Source of the DNA: JAICXG01 sp963801255
Lineage (GTDB): Bacteria > Verrucomicrobiota > Verrucomicrobiia > Chthoniobacterales > UBA10450
Assembly (NCBI GenBank): GCA_963801255.1
Contig: CAWDEC010000007.1
Location: 199,306-263,305 of the forward strand
Reading direction: 5' to 3'
DNA length: 64,000 nucleotides
The first letter of the stretch is position 1. Each line of letters begins with the position of its first letter. Shown here piece by piece: positions 53,429-63,195 of the stretch. A program made the position numbers and the translations under genes. The notes under the pieces are model-generated. The model saw only the letters and a list, made by a program, of their open reading frames with translations, was not told the DNA's origin and made no database searches.

Positions 53429-53543
53429 CGGTAGGTCATGGGCGAAGGAGGCGTGGTCCATATAGAAAAGCTTGTTTATCTGCGGGGGCAGAATCAAGCA
53501 ATTTGAGGTCAGCCAATGCCGGCGACCAAAGTCGCGGAATTGC

Positions 53544-54245
53544 CTAACGAGATGCGAGCACTCGACTGCTACCCGGACGGGTCGAGCTACCTGGACGGGA
53601 CGAGTGTGCCGCGAAATTCCGCTGTGGACCGGGCACGCCGTGCGAGACAGTCGGAAGATGAGAGACCACCCGCGTGCCGCCGCGCGCGTTCAAATTTGCA
53701 GGACGCGGGCGTCCGGCCGGCACAATGGGACGCGACACGGCACGCGACCGATTGAAACGAGGCGCGTTCACGGCGCGGTGCGAACAGGTGCGGCCGTTGG
53801 ATAAAATGATGATTTGGGTCGGCTGTGCGTAACCAAAGTACGGGTCATAAGGCCAATCGTAGGGAGAATACAGGACTGGCTCGGGAAAAGTGCCGATGGA
53901 ATTGGGAGCCTCCTGGGCGGCCGGATACTGTTCCGGAAAAGTTGCGGCGTAAGGAGCGCTCGCGACCGGTTGCTCGTAGGTCTGAATTGCCGGGGCGGCC
54001 GATGCGTCGTTATCCTGATAGCTATCATTGGGATAATCCACCGCGTCGGCGGCGTACAATTGCTGCGGTTGCGGATGGTAAACGGGCGAAACATTAGCAA
54101 ACGATTCCTCGGCCGGCCTTTGCACGGCGGCTGACGCGGTTTGAACAGGTTTGGTTCCTGGCAATCCAGCCACTGCGAGCCACGCCAGAATGGCAATCAG
54201 GACACCCAGTTCAAATGCGATCACCTTTGCAATCGTTGTGTTCAT
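53544..54245 (-). CDS. Membrane-anchored Pro/Gln/Tyr-rich hypothetical protein
   Basis: A 233-residue protein with an N-terminal transmembrane helix (IAKVIAFELGVLIAILAWLAVAGL), a low-complexity P/Q/Y/D-rich middle (residues 60-150) and a basic R/P/S-rich C-terminus (PRFNRSRAVSRPIVPAGRPRPANLNARGG). The ATG at 54245 was chosen because GGGGGCGAG precedes it and the upstream reading lacks features. The basic tail could bind envelope polymers or nucleic acids, but this is speculation. TAG stop in TCGTTAGGC. Confidence 0.6.
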   Translation of the reverse strand: MNTTIAKVIAFELGVLIAILAWLAVAGLPGTKPVQTASAAVQRPAEESFANVSPVYHPQPQQLYAADAVDYPNDSYQDNDASAAPAIQTYEQPVASAPYAATFPEQYPAAQEAPNSIGTFPEPVLYSPYDWPYDPYFGYAQPTQIIILSNGRTCSHRAVNAPRFNRSRAVSRPIVPAGRPRPANLNARGGTRVVSHLPTVSHGVPGPQRNFAAHSSRPGSSTRPGSSRVLASR

Positions 54246-54389
54246 GTTCTCGCCCCCCTTGAATCCGACCAGGATTCTGCCCAACCATCCGCTACGATAG
54301 GAAAAATTCAAGAGCGGCGAGTGCCCCGAAGCCCTTGAAAACAGATGCCGAGAAGCTTGCTCTGCCACCAATCCTCCGTTAGCTGCGCC

Positions 54390-55961
54390 ATGCCTTTGCA
54401 ATCTCTCTGGCAGCGCTTCCAACGATATTATCTGCGCTACGACGATCTCGGCTTTTCCATCGATATCAGCCGAATGCGTTTCCCTGAGGGGTTTTTCGAA
54501 GCGATGAAGCCAAAGATCGGCGAGGCCTTCACGGCTATGCAGCAGTTGGAGAAAGGCGCTATCGCCAATCCGGACGAAAACCGCATGGTAGGCCACTACT
54601 GGCTGCGCGACCCATCACTTGCGCCTAACGACGAGTTGCGCGCCGACGTTGAGCAAACCAAAGAGCGCATCCTCAAGTTTGCCTCCGATGTTCATGTCGG
54701 TCGGATCTCTGCACCGAGCGGCCGACCCTTCGAGCACGTTCTGTCCATTGGCATCGGCGGTTCCGCTCTGGGACCGCAATTTATCTCCGAGGCACTCGGG
54801 ATAAAGAACGGCCCAATGGACGTTTACTTCTTCGACAATACCGATCCTGATGGTTTCGACCGTGTTTTCGATCAACTCGGCAAGCGGCTCGATCACACGC
54901 TCGTTGTTGTGATTTCAAAATCCGGCGGAACAAAAGAAACGCATAACGGCATGCTGGAAGCGCAGGCGCGGTTCGAAAAACAAAACCTGAATTTCAGCCG
55001 GCATGCTGTCGCCGTGACCGGCAAAGGCAGCGAGCTCGATCGTTACGCGGAATCGCACAATTGGCTGGCGCGTTTCCCAATGTTCGACTGGATCGGTGGG
55101 CGCACTTCCGTGATGAGCGCAGTCGGATTATTGCCGGCCGCTCTCGAGGGCTTCAACGTTGAGCAGCTTCTCGCCGGCGCGGCGGCCATGGACAAACACA
55201 CCCGCCAGACTAACGAACTGCAAAACGCTGCCATGCTTCTTGCCCTGATGTGGTATTTCGCGGGCGACGGCCGGGGCAAAAAGGACATGGTCATCCTGCC
55301 CTATAAGGATCGCCTCGCCCTTTTCAGCAGATACCTGCAGCAGCTCGTCATGGAATCGTTAGGCAAAGAGAAAGACCTGGACGGCAATGTCGTCCATCAG
55401 GGAATCGCGGTTTACGGCAACAAAGGTTCGACCGATCAGCACGCCTACGTGCAACAGTTGCGCGACGGTTTGCCAAACTTCTTCGTCACGTTTGTCGAAG
55501 TGCGTCATGATCGCGCGAGCGAGCGCTTCGAAGTGGAAGACGGGATCACGAGCGGCGACTACCTGCAGGGCTTCCTCCGCGGCACGCGCGCGGCACTCTA
55601 CGAGAATGGCCGTGACTCAATCACCCTCAGCATTCCGGAAGTTGACGCGCTGCACGTGGGCGCGCTGATCGCACTCTACGAACGCGCGGTCGGCTTCTAC
55701 GGTTCGCTTGTGCATGTGAACGCCTACCACCAACCCGGAGTGGAAGCTGGAAAAAAAGCCGCCACCCGCATTCTGGAACTACAACCCAGGATTCGCGCGC
55801 AGCTGTCCTCTTCCAGCAAGACGGCCGAGGCGATCGCGCAAAAGATCGACGGCGATCCAGAGGATGTTTATCACGTCCTGCGACACTTGGCGGCAAACGA
55901 TCCATCGATCAGGGCCAGCGGTGGCGCACCGGGCGATGAAGAATTTTCATTGATCCAGTAG
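54390..55961 (+). CDS. pgi: Glucose-6-phosphate isomerase
   Basis: A 523-residue glycolytic enzyme interconverting glucose-6-P and fructose-6-P. Signatures are HVLSIGIGGSALGPQF, VVVISKSGGTKETHN, FPMFDWIGGRTSVMSAVGLLPAAL and GNKGSTDQHAYVQQLRDG (phosphate site, catalytic Glu/His/Lys regions). ATG at 54390 is preferred over the upstream in-frame start. Octamers at 54623 (PND) and 55356 (SLG) lie within. Confidence 0.95.
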   Translation: MPLQSLWQRFQRYYLRYDDLGFSIDISRMRFPEGFFEAMKPKIGEAFTAMQQLEKGAIANPDENRMVGHYWLRDPSLAPNDELRADVEQTKERILKFASDVHVGRISAPSGRPFEHVLSIGIGGSALGPQFISEALGIKNGPMDVYFFDNTDPDGFDRVFDQLGKRLDHTLVVVISKSGGTKETHNGMLEAQARFEKQNLNFSRHAVAVTGKGSELDRYAESHNWLARFPMFDWIGGRTSVMSAVGLLPAALEGFNVEQLLAGAAAMDKHTRQTNELQNAAMLLALMWYFAGDGRGKKDMVILPYKDRLALFSRYLQQLVMESLGKEKDLDGNVVHQGIAVYGNKGSTDQHAYVQQLRDGLPNFFVTFVEVRHDRASERFEVEDGITSGDYLQGFLRGTRAALYENGRDSITLSIPEVDALHVGALIALYERAVGFYGSLVHVNAYHQPGVEAGKKAATRILELQPRIRAQLSSSSKTAEAIAQKIDGDPEDVYHVLRHLAANDPSIRASGGAPGDEEFSLIQ

Positions 55962-56016
55962 CGCCGGGCGCACCGGCGCCTAGATTCGCTCGCCCGAAAC
56001 GACTACGCCTTTCTTA

Positions 56017-56694
56017 ATGTCGCAACCAAACATCGAGTGGCCGGCGGTGACGAAATTCATCGGCCAATTGAATCACGACCTGCGCAATCACCTCAACGCA
56101 CTCGAACTTCAGTCCGCTTTCCTGAGCGAAATCGTCGAACAACCCGAGGCCAAGGACGAGGTGAAACGGCTTCGCGAAATGACAGCCGAGCTCGGCAGTC
56201 ATCTGCAGCGGCTCTCCGCACAACTGGCCAGGGTGCAGATCACTCCCATGACTTATCAGGCGCGAGAACTGGTCGAGGATCTGCGGGCGAAAGTAACGCG
56301 CGAATTCGCCGACCAATCCTCTTCCATCGAATGGAAGGACTCGTTAGGTGCGGAGCCGATCTCGATCGATCCTTCGCTCTTGCTCGAAGCCTTTATCGAG
56401 TTATTTCGCAATGCTTTCACCCATGGCCGTGGTGAAACTGCCCTTTTATTCGAAGCGCACAGTACGAATGACGGGATCGAATTCATCCTGCGCGAACCAA
56501 AAAAGAAGTTTGAAGCTGATACCGTCAATTGGGGCATGCGACCTCTCGTAAAGATCCGCCACGGTCATTATGGCCTTGGCCTGTATCGAGCACGCAGTAT
56601 TTTCGAAAAGCATAATGGCAATTTGCGAGCAGAGTTTGATCCTTCCACTTCCTTCCTCGTTACAACTGTCACACTGCCGCTGAGGACGGCTTGA
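56017..56694 (+). CDS. Soluble sensor histidine kinase, short
   Basis: A 225-residue kinase with a HisKA-like segment (FIGQLNHDLRNHLNALELQSAFLSEIVEQPEAKDEVKRLREM; probable phospho-His in NHDLRN) and a HATPase domain (EAFIELFRNAFTHGRGETALLFE N-box; HGHYGLGLYRARSIFEKHNG G2-like). There is no sensing or membrane domain. It lies 35 bases upstream of a sigma54-type response regulator and is its probable partner. An octamer encodes S-L-G at 56341. Confidence 0.88.
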   Translation: MSQPNIEWPAVTKFIGQLNHDLRNHLNALELQSAFLSEIVEQPEAKDEVKRLREMTAELGSHLQRLSAQLARVQITPMTYQARELVEDLRAKVTREFADQSSSIEWKDSLGAEPISIDPSLLLEAFIELFRNAFTHGRGETALLFEAHSTNDGIEFILREPKKKFEADTVNWGMRPLVKIRHGHYGLGLYRARSIFEKHNGNLRAEFDPSTSFLVTTVTLPLRTA

Positions 56695-56729
56695 GCTAGC
56701 GCCGATCACTTCCGCCGCTGGCACTTCCG

Positions 56730-58130
56730 ATGAGCACCGAAAACCGACGCGTTTTGATCATCGACGACGAGCGCCCGATTCTCATGACGCTCGAGGCGTT
56801 GCTAGGCCGGCATGGTTACCTTCCTGAAGTAGCGGGCAACGCCACGACTGGCATGCGCCTTTTGCGGAGCAAATCGCCAGCGCTCGTCCTGCTCGATCTG
56901 CAATTGCCTGATGCCGATGGCCTCCAGATGCTCGAGCAGATCAAAGCGGACCATCCCCAGACGCAGGTCATTATCCTGTCGGCCCATGATTCGCTTAGCA
57001 ACGCAATCGAGTCGATCAAGCGGGGCGCCTATCATTTCATCAGCAAACCGTATGCGCCGGAAGAGCTGCTCAGCCTGATGGAGAAGGCCTTGGAAAAGCA
57101 GTCCCTTCTTCGCGAAACCGCCGAACTGCGTGAGAAAACGCAGCAACTAACGAAGCGACTCGCAGAAGCGGAGACAAAACTCGCGCCGATTTTTAAGAGC
57201 AAGCAAATGCAGCAGATCAACGAGCTGATCACCGCCATGGCGCCGTCGGAAGCAAATGTGCTTATCACCGGCGAAAGCGGCGTGGGCAAGGAAGTGATCG
57301 CGAACATCATTCACGATCGCAGCCGGCGCGCCGACAAGCCGATGGTGAAACTGAATTGCGCCGCCTTTCCCCAAGCCATGATCGAAGGCGAACTGTTCGG
57401 CTACGTCAAAGGCGCCTTCACCGGCGCGACTAATGATTTTCGTGGAATGATCGCCGAGGCCGACGGCGGCACTTTGTTTCTCGACGAGATCTCGGAGATG
57501 CCGGCGGAATTGCAAACGCGCTTTCTGCGCGTGTTACAGGAGCGCGAGTTTCGTCCGTTAGGCAGTACGAAGACTGTGCGGGCCAATTTCCGCGTCATCG
57601 CCGCGACCAATCGCCCGGTGCATCAGGCAATGGCGGAAAATCGCTTGCGCTCCGACCTCTATTATCGGCTAAACACGTTCCAAATCGAGCTGCCGCCCTT
57701 ACGCGAGCGGAAGGCCGATATTCCGCCGCTCGTGGCCTCGTTTCTAAAAAGCTTTGCCCGGCAGCTTGGCAAACCTGAACCATCCATTTCGCCCGAGGCT
57801 TTCCAAAAATTGCTCGACTACGGTTGGCCGGGAAACGTGCGCGAGCTGCAAAACACCATCGAGTATGCGGTTGTTCTCGCGCGCCAGGGACAGATCACGG
57901 TGAAGGAATTACCGGCGGAAGTGCGTCTGCCAGTCGCGCTGCAGAAAAGCGAACGCGCCGCAAACCATCACGATCCCAGCGCTGTACGCAGCCTGAACGA
58001 GATGGAGCGAAGCGCAATTCTGGATGCACTGGCAAAATGTCACGGCAATAAGAAGAAAGCTGCAGCATTGTTAGGCATTCAGCGCCCGACGCTCTACAAC
58101 AAGATGCGGCGTTACGAGATTCAGATCTAG
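56730..58130 (+). CDS. Sigma54-dependent NtrC-family response regulator
   Basis: A 466-residue activator. A receiver domain (VLIIDDERPILMTLEALLGRHGY, ALVLLDLQLPDADG) precedes an AAA+ domain with Walker A ITGESGVGKEVIANIIH, the sigma54-contacting GAFTGA in GYVKGAFTGATNDF, Walker B ADGGTLFLDEISEMP and R-finger region RVIAATNRPV. The C-terminal Fis-type helix-turn-helix is KKKAAALLGIQRPTLYNKMRRYEI. It forms a two-component pair with the kinase just upstream. Because glnD follows, nitrogen-related targets are possible but not shown. Confidence 0.95.
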   Translation: MSTENRRVLIIDDERPILMTLEALLGRHGYLPEVAGNATTGMRLLRSKSPALVLLDLQLPDADGLQMLEQIKADHPQTQVIILSAHDSLSNAIESIKRGAYHFISKPYAPEELLSLMEKALEKQSLLRETAELREKTQQLTKRLAEAETKLAPIFKSKQMQQINELITAMAPSEANVLITGESGVGKEVIANIIHDRSRRADKPMVKLNCAAFPQAMIEGELFGYVKGAFTGATNDFRGMIAEADGGTLFLDEISEMPAELQTRFLRVLQEREFRPLGSTKTVRANFRVIAATNRPVHQAMAENRLRSDLYYRLNTFQIELPPLRERKADIPPLVASFLKSFARQLGKPEPSISPEAFQKLLDYGWPGNVRELQNTIEYAVVLARQGQITVKELPAEVRLPVALQKSERAANHHDPSAVRSLNEMERSAILDALAKCHGNKKKAAALLGIQRPTLYNKMRRYEIQI

Positions 58131-58287
58131 GAAAACGAATTCCGAAGATCGAAGTCTCCAACAAATTCGAGCTTGAAGGGCCGCGGCAACATGCGCGAGG
58201 CACATTCTCGCGGCAGAGTTTTCTTCAGCGTTGCCGGTCTTCCTTTCGGATTTCGATCTTCAATATTCAGTTTAATTTCTCTGCATC

Positions 58288-61032
58288 GTGATTCCGCAAC
58301 AGGATAGAGTTCTCGAGCACGCACAGCGCGAATTTTCCGGTTCGCCCGACTCCGATTCGCCCCATCTGCTCCCGCTTTATCAAAAGTTTCTTCGTATCGA
58401 GAATCATCGATTGCGTTTGCGCCATCACGCGGGTGGTGGCGGACGCGAAGTCTGCGCGAGCCGAGCTTCACTCATCGATTTGATTCTGCGTCGCATCTTC
58501 GCTGCAGCCACCAGCTCGGCGACGAAGAGTGAGACCAAAATCGTCCCGGTGAGTTTGCTCGCGCTCGGGGGTTATGGTCGCGGCGAACTCAATCCCGGTA
58601 GCGACGTCGACGTCATGTTTTTGCATCCGCACACAGGACAGAACGTACCCGAGTCATTGCAACACATCGTCGGGCAGGTGCTTTATTTTTTATGGGACAT
58701 CGGATTCAAAGTGGGACACTCCACCCGTTCCGTGCGCGAGGCGCTCGTCCAGGCCAACGGCAACATGCAAACGAAAACCGCCATGCTGGAAGCGCGGCAT
58801 TTGGCGGGCGATCCCGAGCTTTTTCGACGCTTCCGTACGCGCTTTCGTTCCCATTGTGTGCAAGGTCACGAGCGCGAATACATCGTCGCTCGGATGCAGG
58901 ACCAAACGCAACGTCACGCGAAATTTCGTAACAGTGTTTTCCTGCAGGAGCCGAACGTGAAAACCGGCTGCGGCGGTCTGCGCGATTATCAGAATCTTCT
59001 TTGGATCACCTACTTTAAAGAGGGCGCACTTACGACGACGCATCTTGAGGGCAAGGACTGGTTGAGCCCAACCGATCGTCGTCGCATTGATGCTGCCTAC
59101 GACTTCCTGTTGCGCGTGCGCACGCAACTGCATTACATGAACCGGCGGACGACCGACGTGTTGCATCTTTCCTTGCAATCGGAGGCTGCCCGGCAGCTTG
59201 GTTATCGACAGGAGACGCCCATCGCCCGCAGCGAGGCGTTCATGAAGGATTATTACGAGCACACGCGAAACATTTTTCGCATCACCGAGCGCCTAACGGA
59301 ACGCTTTGCCAGCGGCACTGCGACGACGGCGCGTCGCCTGTTTTTCCCTTTGCCGCTGCGTCGGCGTGAGCGCGTCGAGCGCTTTGACCATTTCTTCAGT
59401 CGCGGCGGACAGTTGCATGTGAGCGACGCGCAGATTTTCGCACGCGAGCCGGAGCAACTGATGAAAGCCTTTGAACATGCGCAGGAACGGCGTCTCGAAT
59501 TGAGCGCGGAGCTGACGGACGCAATTGGCCGTGGGCTCCGCTTCCTTACGCGCGATTTTCGTTACGCCAAAGTGCCGCGGGAGATTTTGGCCCGTATCCT
59601 TAGCCGCAAAGGCGAAGTCGCGCGCATTCTGCGCATGATGCACGAGGTCGATTTTCTCGGGCGTTACCTGCCCGAATTTGCTCATCTCACCTGTCTCGTG
59701 CAGCACGAGTTTTTTCATCGTTACACGGCGGATGAGCACACGCTTGTTTGCTTGGAGAAGCTTGATGCACTCTGCAAGACAGAGGATAGGAAACTGCAGC
59801 CTTACCGGAAACTCTTCGAGGAGATTGCCGATCCTTACGTCCTTTACCTCGCGCTCCTCTTGCACGACACCGGCAAAGGCGTTGGCGCGCGTCCGCATTC
59901 GGAAGCGAGTGCGCTTTTTGCACAGGCAGTGGCGGCGCGGCTGCAGCTCACATCCGAGCAACGGCGCTCGTTAGTCTTGCTCGTCGATCATCATGTCACG
60001 CTCTCGAGCATGGCGCAGCAGCGCAACGTCGATGATCCCGCAACGGTGATTGAGTTCGCCCAAATCGTGAAGGGGCAATCAAACCTCGACGCGCTCATGC
60101 TCATCACTTTGGCCGATGGTCAGGGCACAACCGACGCCTGGTCGGACTGGAAGGAATCGTTGGTCTGGAATCTATACCATGCGACCTCGCGCTACCTGCA
60201 GGATCAGGAGGGGTTTATCGCGCAGGGGAAACTGGAACGCGCTCGCCTGCACGACGCCGTCGCCGCCCAGCTCACGCCAGATTTTGCGGAGGAGATCGAA
60301 GCTCATTTCGATTATATGCCGGACAATTATTTCCGCGCTTTCGGCGTGGAAGAAATTGTCGCTCACCTCGAGCTCTTTCGAACTTTCTGGCATCAGATTT
60401 ATCGAGAAGATCAACCTGGCTTTACGCCTGCCTTTCGCTGGGAGGCGATGCCGGAACAAGGTCATAGCGCAGTCTCGATCGCGACCTGGGATCGGCAGCA
60501 GCTTCTCGCCAGCATCGCAGGCGCGTTTGCCGTCGCGTCGCTCAACATCCTGAGCGCGGATATTTTCATCCGCGGTGACAACCTGGAGCTGGATGTTTTT
60601 CGGGTGAACAACGAGAAGCTGCAGCCTGTGACCGATCAACGGCAAATCACGACGGTTGAATCGACCTTACGCAATGCCCTGCAACGCGAGCGCTTCGATT
60701 TCGCGCCGCTGCTTGCCAAGGTGCGCAGCAAGATGAAACCGCGCGCCTCGGAGATCGACTTCCCGACGCGTATCAGGATCGAAAACAAAAGTCATCCAAT
60801 GAATACCCTGATCCAGGTGGAAACGCCGGACCGACTTGGTTTGCTTTACGATCTCGTCGCGTGCCTTGGTCGCAACGGCGTTTACATCACACTCTCGCGC
60901 ATCAGTACTGATAAAGGCGCGGCGATCGATACTTTCTATGTCACGGACGCGACCACGCGCGGAAAGATCACCGATACGGAGAGAGTGGGCGAACTCCAGC
61001 GGCAACTGCAAGCCGCGACGCTTGGTGCCTAA
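58288..61032 (+). CDS. glnD: [Protein-PII] uridylyltransferase / uridylyl-removing enzyme
   Basis: A 914-residue nitrogen sensor that uridylylates or deuridylylates PII proteins according to glutamine. The nucleotidyltransferase site is LALGGYGRGELNPGSDVDVMFLH, the HD site LALLLHDTGKGVG, and two C-terminal ACT domains follow (SIATWDRQQLLASIAGAFAVASLNILSADIF and IQVETPDRLGLLYDLVACLGRNGVYITLSRIST). Start is GTG at 58288; GlnD proteins are usually about 850-930 residues. The TAA stop is inside GCCTAACGA. glnB is not in the window. Confidence 0.95.
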   Translation: MIPQQDRVLEHAQREFSGSPDSDSPHLLPLYQKFLRIENHRLRLRHHAGGGGREVCASRASLIDLILRRIFAAATSSATKSETKIVPVSLLALGGYGRGELNPGSDVDVMFLHPHTGQNVPESLQHIVGQVLYFLWDIGFKVGHSTRSVREALVQANGNMQTKTAMLEARHLAGDPELFRRFRTRFRSHCVQGHEREYIVARMQDQTQRHAKFRNSVFLQEPNVKTGCGGLRDYQNLLWITYFKEGALTTTHLEGKDWLSPTDRRRIDAAYDFLLRVRTQLHYMNRRTTDVLHLSLQSEAARQLGYRQETPIARSEAFMKDYYEHTRNIFRITERLTERFASGTATTARRLFFPLPLRRRERVERFDHFFSRGGQLHVSDAQIFAREPEQLMKAFEHAQERRLELSAELTDAIGRGLRFLTRDFRYAKVPREILARILSRKGEVARILRMMHEVDFLGRYLPEFAHLTCLVQHEFFHRYTADEHTLVCLEKLDALCKTEDRKLQPYRKLFEEIADPYVLYLALLLHDTGKGVGARPHSEASALFAQAVAARLQLTSEQRRSLVLLVDHHVTLSSMAQQRNVDDPATVIEFAQIVKGQSNLDALMLITLADGQGTTDAWSDWKESLVWNLYHATSRYLQDQEGFIAQGKLERARLHDAVAAQLTPDFAEEIEAHFDYMPDNYFRAFGVEEIVAHLELFRTFWHQIYREDQPGFTPAFRWEAMPEQGHSAVSIATWDRQQLLASIAGAFAVASLNILSADIFIRGDNLELDVFRVNNEKLQPVTDQRQITTVESTLRNALQRERFDFAPLLAKVRSKMKPRASEIDFPTRIRIENKSHPMNTLIQVETPDRLGLLYDLVACLGRNGVYITLSRISTDKGAAIDTFYVTDATTRGKITDTERVGELQRQLQAATLGA

Positions 61033-61102
61033 CGAACATAAGGACACTCAGCCTGCGATTGCCGAATCGATCGGGTCGTTTACCTTCCACGACTTCAATC
61101 CT

Positions 61103-61858
61103 ATGAACGTTCTCATTCTCGCCGCCGGTTACGCGACCCGGCTCTACCCACTCACGGAAAACAAAGCCAAACCGCTGCTTGAGGTGGCGGGCAAACCGAT
61201 GATTGAGTGGGTGCTGGATAACCTTGCACCGGTGCCCGATCTGGGAACGGTTTATGTGGTGACGAATGACAAGTTCGCGAGGGATTTCCAGGCGTGGGCT
61301 GACGAGTACGCGAAGTCGCAACCGAAGCTCACCTTCAAGATCATCAACGACGGCTCGCGCAGTGATTCGGACAAGCTGGGAGCGATTGGCGATATTCGGC
61401 TCGTCCTGACGCGAGAAGAATTGGCTGACGAATCACTGATCGTCGTGGCGGGCGACAATCTTTTCAGCGAACCGTTAACCGATTTTGTCGCTGCGGCGCA
61501 AGGATCAGCCGCGACGCTTGCGACCTACGACGTGGGAGACCTGGAGGCGATGAAGAAGTATTCCGCAATCCAGATCGATGCCCAGGGCGTGATCACGCAT
61601 TTCGAAGAGAAGCCGGCCAAACCAGAAACAACCCTTACCGGTATCGCGCTTTACTATTTCGCGCCGGAGACACTCGAGCTTTTCACCACCTACATTGCTG
61701 CTGGCAATAATCCCGATCAGCCGGGACGATTCATTCAATGGCTGCACACACGTCGACCGGTGAAAACGTTCCAGATTAAAGGAACGTGGTTCGATATCGG
61801 AAGCAAGGAGTCGCTGGAGGAAGCGAACAAAGTGTTCGCTGCCTTTGCCAGGAAGTGA
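61103..61858 (+). CDS. Sugar nucleotidyltransferase (GT-A fold, dTDP/GDP-sugar pyrophosphorylase type)
   Basis: A 251-residue NTP-transferase. The N-terminal ILAAGYATRLYPLTENKAKPLLEVAGKPMIEW is the classic GXGXRX-PK motif, with a catalytic aspartate in VVAGDNLF. The C-terminal part (FEEKPAKPETTLTGIALYYF, IKGTWFDIGSKESL) fits nucleoside-diphosphate-sugar synthases. The sugar is unknown. The ATG at 61103 starts the motif at residue 2. Confidence 0.9.
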   Translation: MNVLILAAGYATRLYPLTENKAKPLLEVAGKPMIEWVLDNLAPVPDLGTVYVVTNDKFARDFQAWADEYAKSQPKLTFKIINDGSRSDSDKLGAIGDIRLVLTREELADESLIVVAGDNLFSEPLTDFVAAAQGSAATLATYDVGDLEAMKKYSAIQIDAQGVITHFEEKPAKPETTLTGIALYYFAPETLELFTTYIAAGNNPDQPGRFIQWLHTRRPVKTFQIKGTWFDIGSKESLEEANKVFAAFARK

Positions 61859-61900
61859 TTCGATTCGTCGCGGCCCAGGAACGCAACGGCCTAACGAATC

Positions 61901-62317
61901 CTATTTTAGCCGTCCCTCGTCGAATTCGATGAGGTCAAAGTAGGTCCGCACGTCTGTCCGGCCTGCGCCGCCGGCTTCGCGCAGGAAATGCACAAAGCGC
62001 GCCTTCTTTGCCGCGGTGTCGGGATGACGGGAAATCATCGCCTCATTCCATAGCTCAATTTCCGCTGCCGAATGCGCGACGGCGTTTTGTTCGATCCAGT
62101 CGAGTACGCCCTGGTCGTCGAACTCGTTGGCCGCTTTCTCGAAAGCGTCGGGATCGACCTCCAGAAACGCGAGCAAATGTTTGTCGAAACCGACGGTTTT
62201 ATAGTTGTAACCGTTAAGCAATCCTCTGCGATGAAGTCGTGCTTTGTCTATCAGACGGGGGAGATGGACGTATCCTCCCAGCCGCTCGTAAGGACTGCGC
62301 GGAAACAGCTTTTGCAT
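61901..62317 (-). CDS. DUF5069 family protein
   Basis: A 138-residue protein. FPRSPYERLGGYVHLPRLIDKARLHRRGLLNGYNYKTVGFDKHLLAFLEVDPDAF is the DUF5069 signature, a family seen mainly in Verrucomicrobia and Planctomycetes and without a known function. I used the ATG at 62317; a longer GTG reading would overlap the bactofilin-like gene. Confidence 0.85.
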   Translation of the reverse strand: MQKLFPRSPYERLGGYVHLPRLIDKARLHRRGLLNGYNYKTVGFDKHLLAFLEVDPDAFEKAANEFDDQGVLDWIEQNAVAHSAAEIELWNEAMISRHPDTAAKKARFVHFLREAGGAGRTDVRTYFDLIEFDEGRLK

Positions 62318-62327
62318 TAGCCGCACG

Positions 62328-63176
62328 TTAACTCGTGGCGGGCAAACCAAAAGGATGTGGAGGACGCTCTACTTTCTCGCTCGCCTGCGACGCCTTCGCC
62401 TCCAGGTCCGGAAGCAGTTCTGCCTGCTGATAGCTCTTCTGTCCAATAATGAGCTGACCGGAAAATGTTCCGCCCTTATCCACATTTATCGCGCGGGCCA
62501 CTATGTTGCCGTCGAGCGAGCCCGTGCTCGTGACGCGAACCACCGTCTCCGCGACAATCTCGCCCGACATCTTGCCGCGAATTTCGATCGCGCCGACCCG
62601 GAGCTGGCGGAAAAATTGCACATCGGCCTTTTTTCCAATGACGACGAGTCCCGCAGAGAACTTACCCTGCAACTTTGCTGACGTCCGAAATTCCGCTTTC
62701 TCGATGCATTGCAAACTGCCGCGCAATTTTCCCTCAATGATTGCGCGACGACAGACGACGCTGCTGCTGCTCAAGTCGCCCGAAGAAGTAACATGGACAT
62801 CGCCGTGCGTGCGGATCGCGCGGCTAAAAGAGGTGTTGATCCGGTAGTCGCGCAGGTCCATATGGACGCTGCACGACGGGCAAATTGTAGAGGTCGCTGC
62901 CGAGTTGAGCTCCTGCGTGGTACCGCAGTCGAAACAAGCCACCGAGGTGATGCGTGGCCGGCGCGACCATATGTGCTCAAAGCGGCGCAAAAAATTCTGC
63001 GCCGCCGCAACACCACCTGCGATTTCCAACGCCGGCTTCGCCGTTTCTCGCGCGCCTGCAACCGGAAAATGCTTGCCGCACTGGCGGCACAACGTGTTCT
63101 TGGCCGCGGCATACTCCGACTGCTTAAAGCCACAGTGCGGACACTCCACACTGAGCTTCGCAGGCGACTTGGCCAC
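62328..63176 (-). CDS. Zinc-ribbon bactofilin-like protein
   Basis: A 282-residue protein with two N-terminal zinc ribbons (CPHCGFKQSEYAAAKNTLCRQCG and CFDCGTTQELNSAATSTICPSC) followed by a bactofilin-like beta-helix repeat region (SVVCRRAIIEGKLRGSLQCIEKAEF, GAIEIRGKMSGEIVAETVVRVTSTGSLDGNIVARAINV). Bactofilins are cytoskeletal polymers. The zinc ribbons could attach it to nucleic acid or protein. It starts 19 bases after the upstream bactofilin and is probably co-expressed. Confidence 0.8.
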   Translation of the reverse strand: MAKSPAKLSVECPHCGFKQSEYAAAKNTLCRQCGKHFPVAGARETAKPALEIAGGVAAAQNFLRRFEHIWSRRPRITSVACFDCGTTQELNSAATSTICPSCSVHMDLRDYRINTSFSRAIRTHGDVHVTSSGDLSSSSVVCRRAIIEGKLRGSLQCIEKAEFRTSAKLQGKFSAGLVVIGKKADVQFFRQLRVGAIEIRGKMSGEIVAETVVRVTSTGSLDGNIVARAINVDKGGTFSGQLIIGQKSYQQAELLPDLEAKASQASEKVERPPHPFGLPATS

Positions 63177-63195
63177 AAACTTGAGGCGCTACGCG

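Noticed and set aside
54246..54596. 117-residue N-terminal extension of the 53544 protein
   Set aside because: It is antisense to the pgi start, lacks domain features, and the ATG at 54245 has a purine-rich upstream sequence and starts a transmembrane helix.
58127..58471. Minus-strand reading between the NtrC-like gene and glnD
   Set aside because: It overlaps the conserved 5' part of glnD and has no recognisable family.
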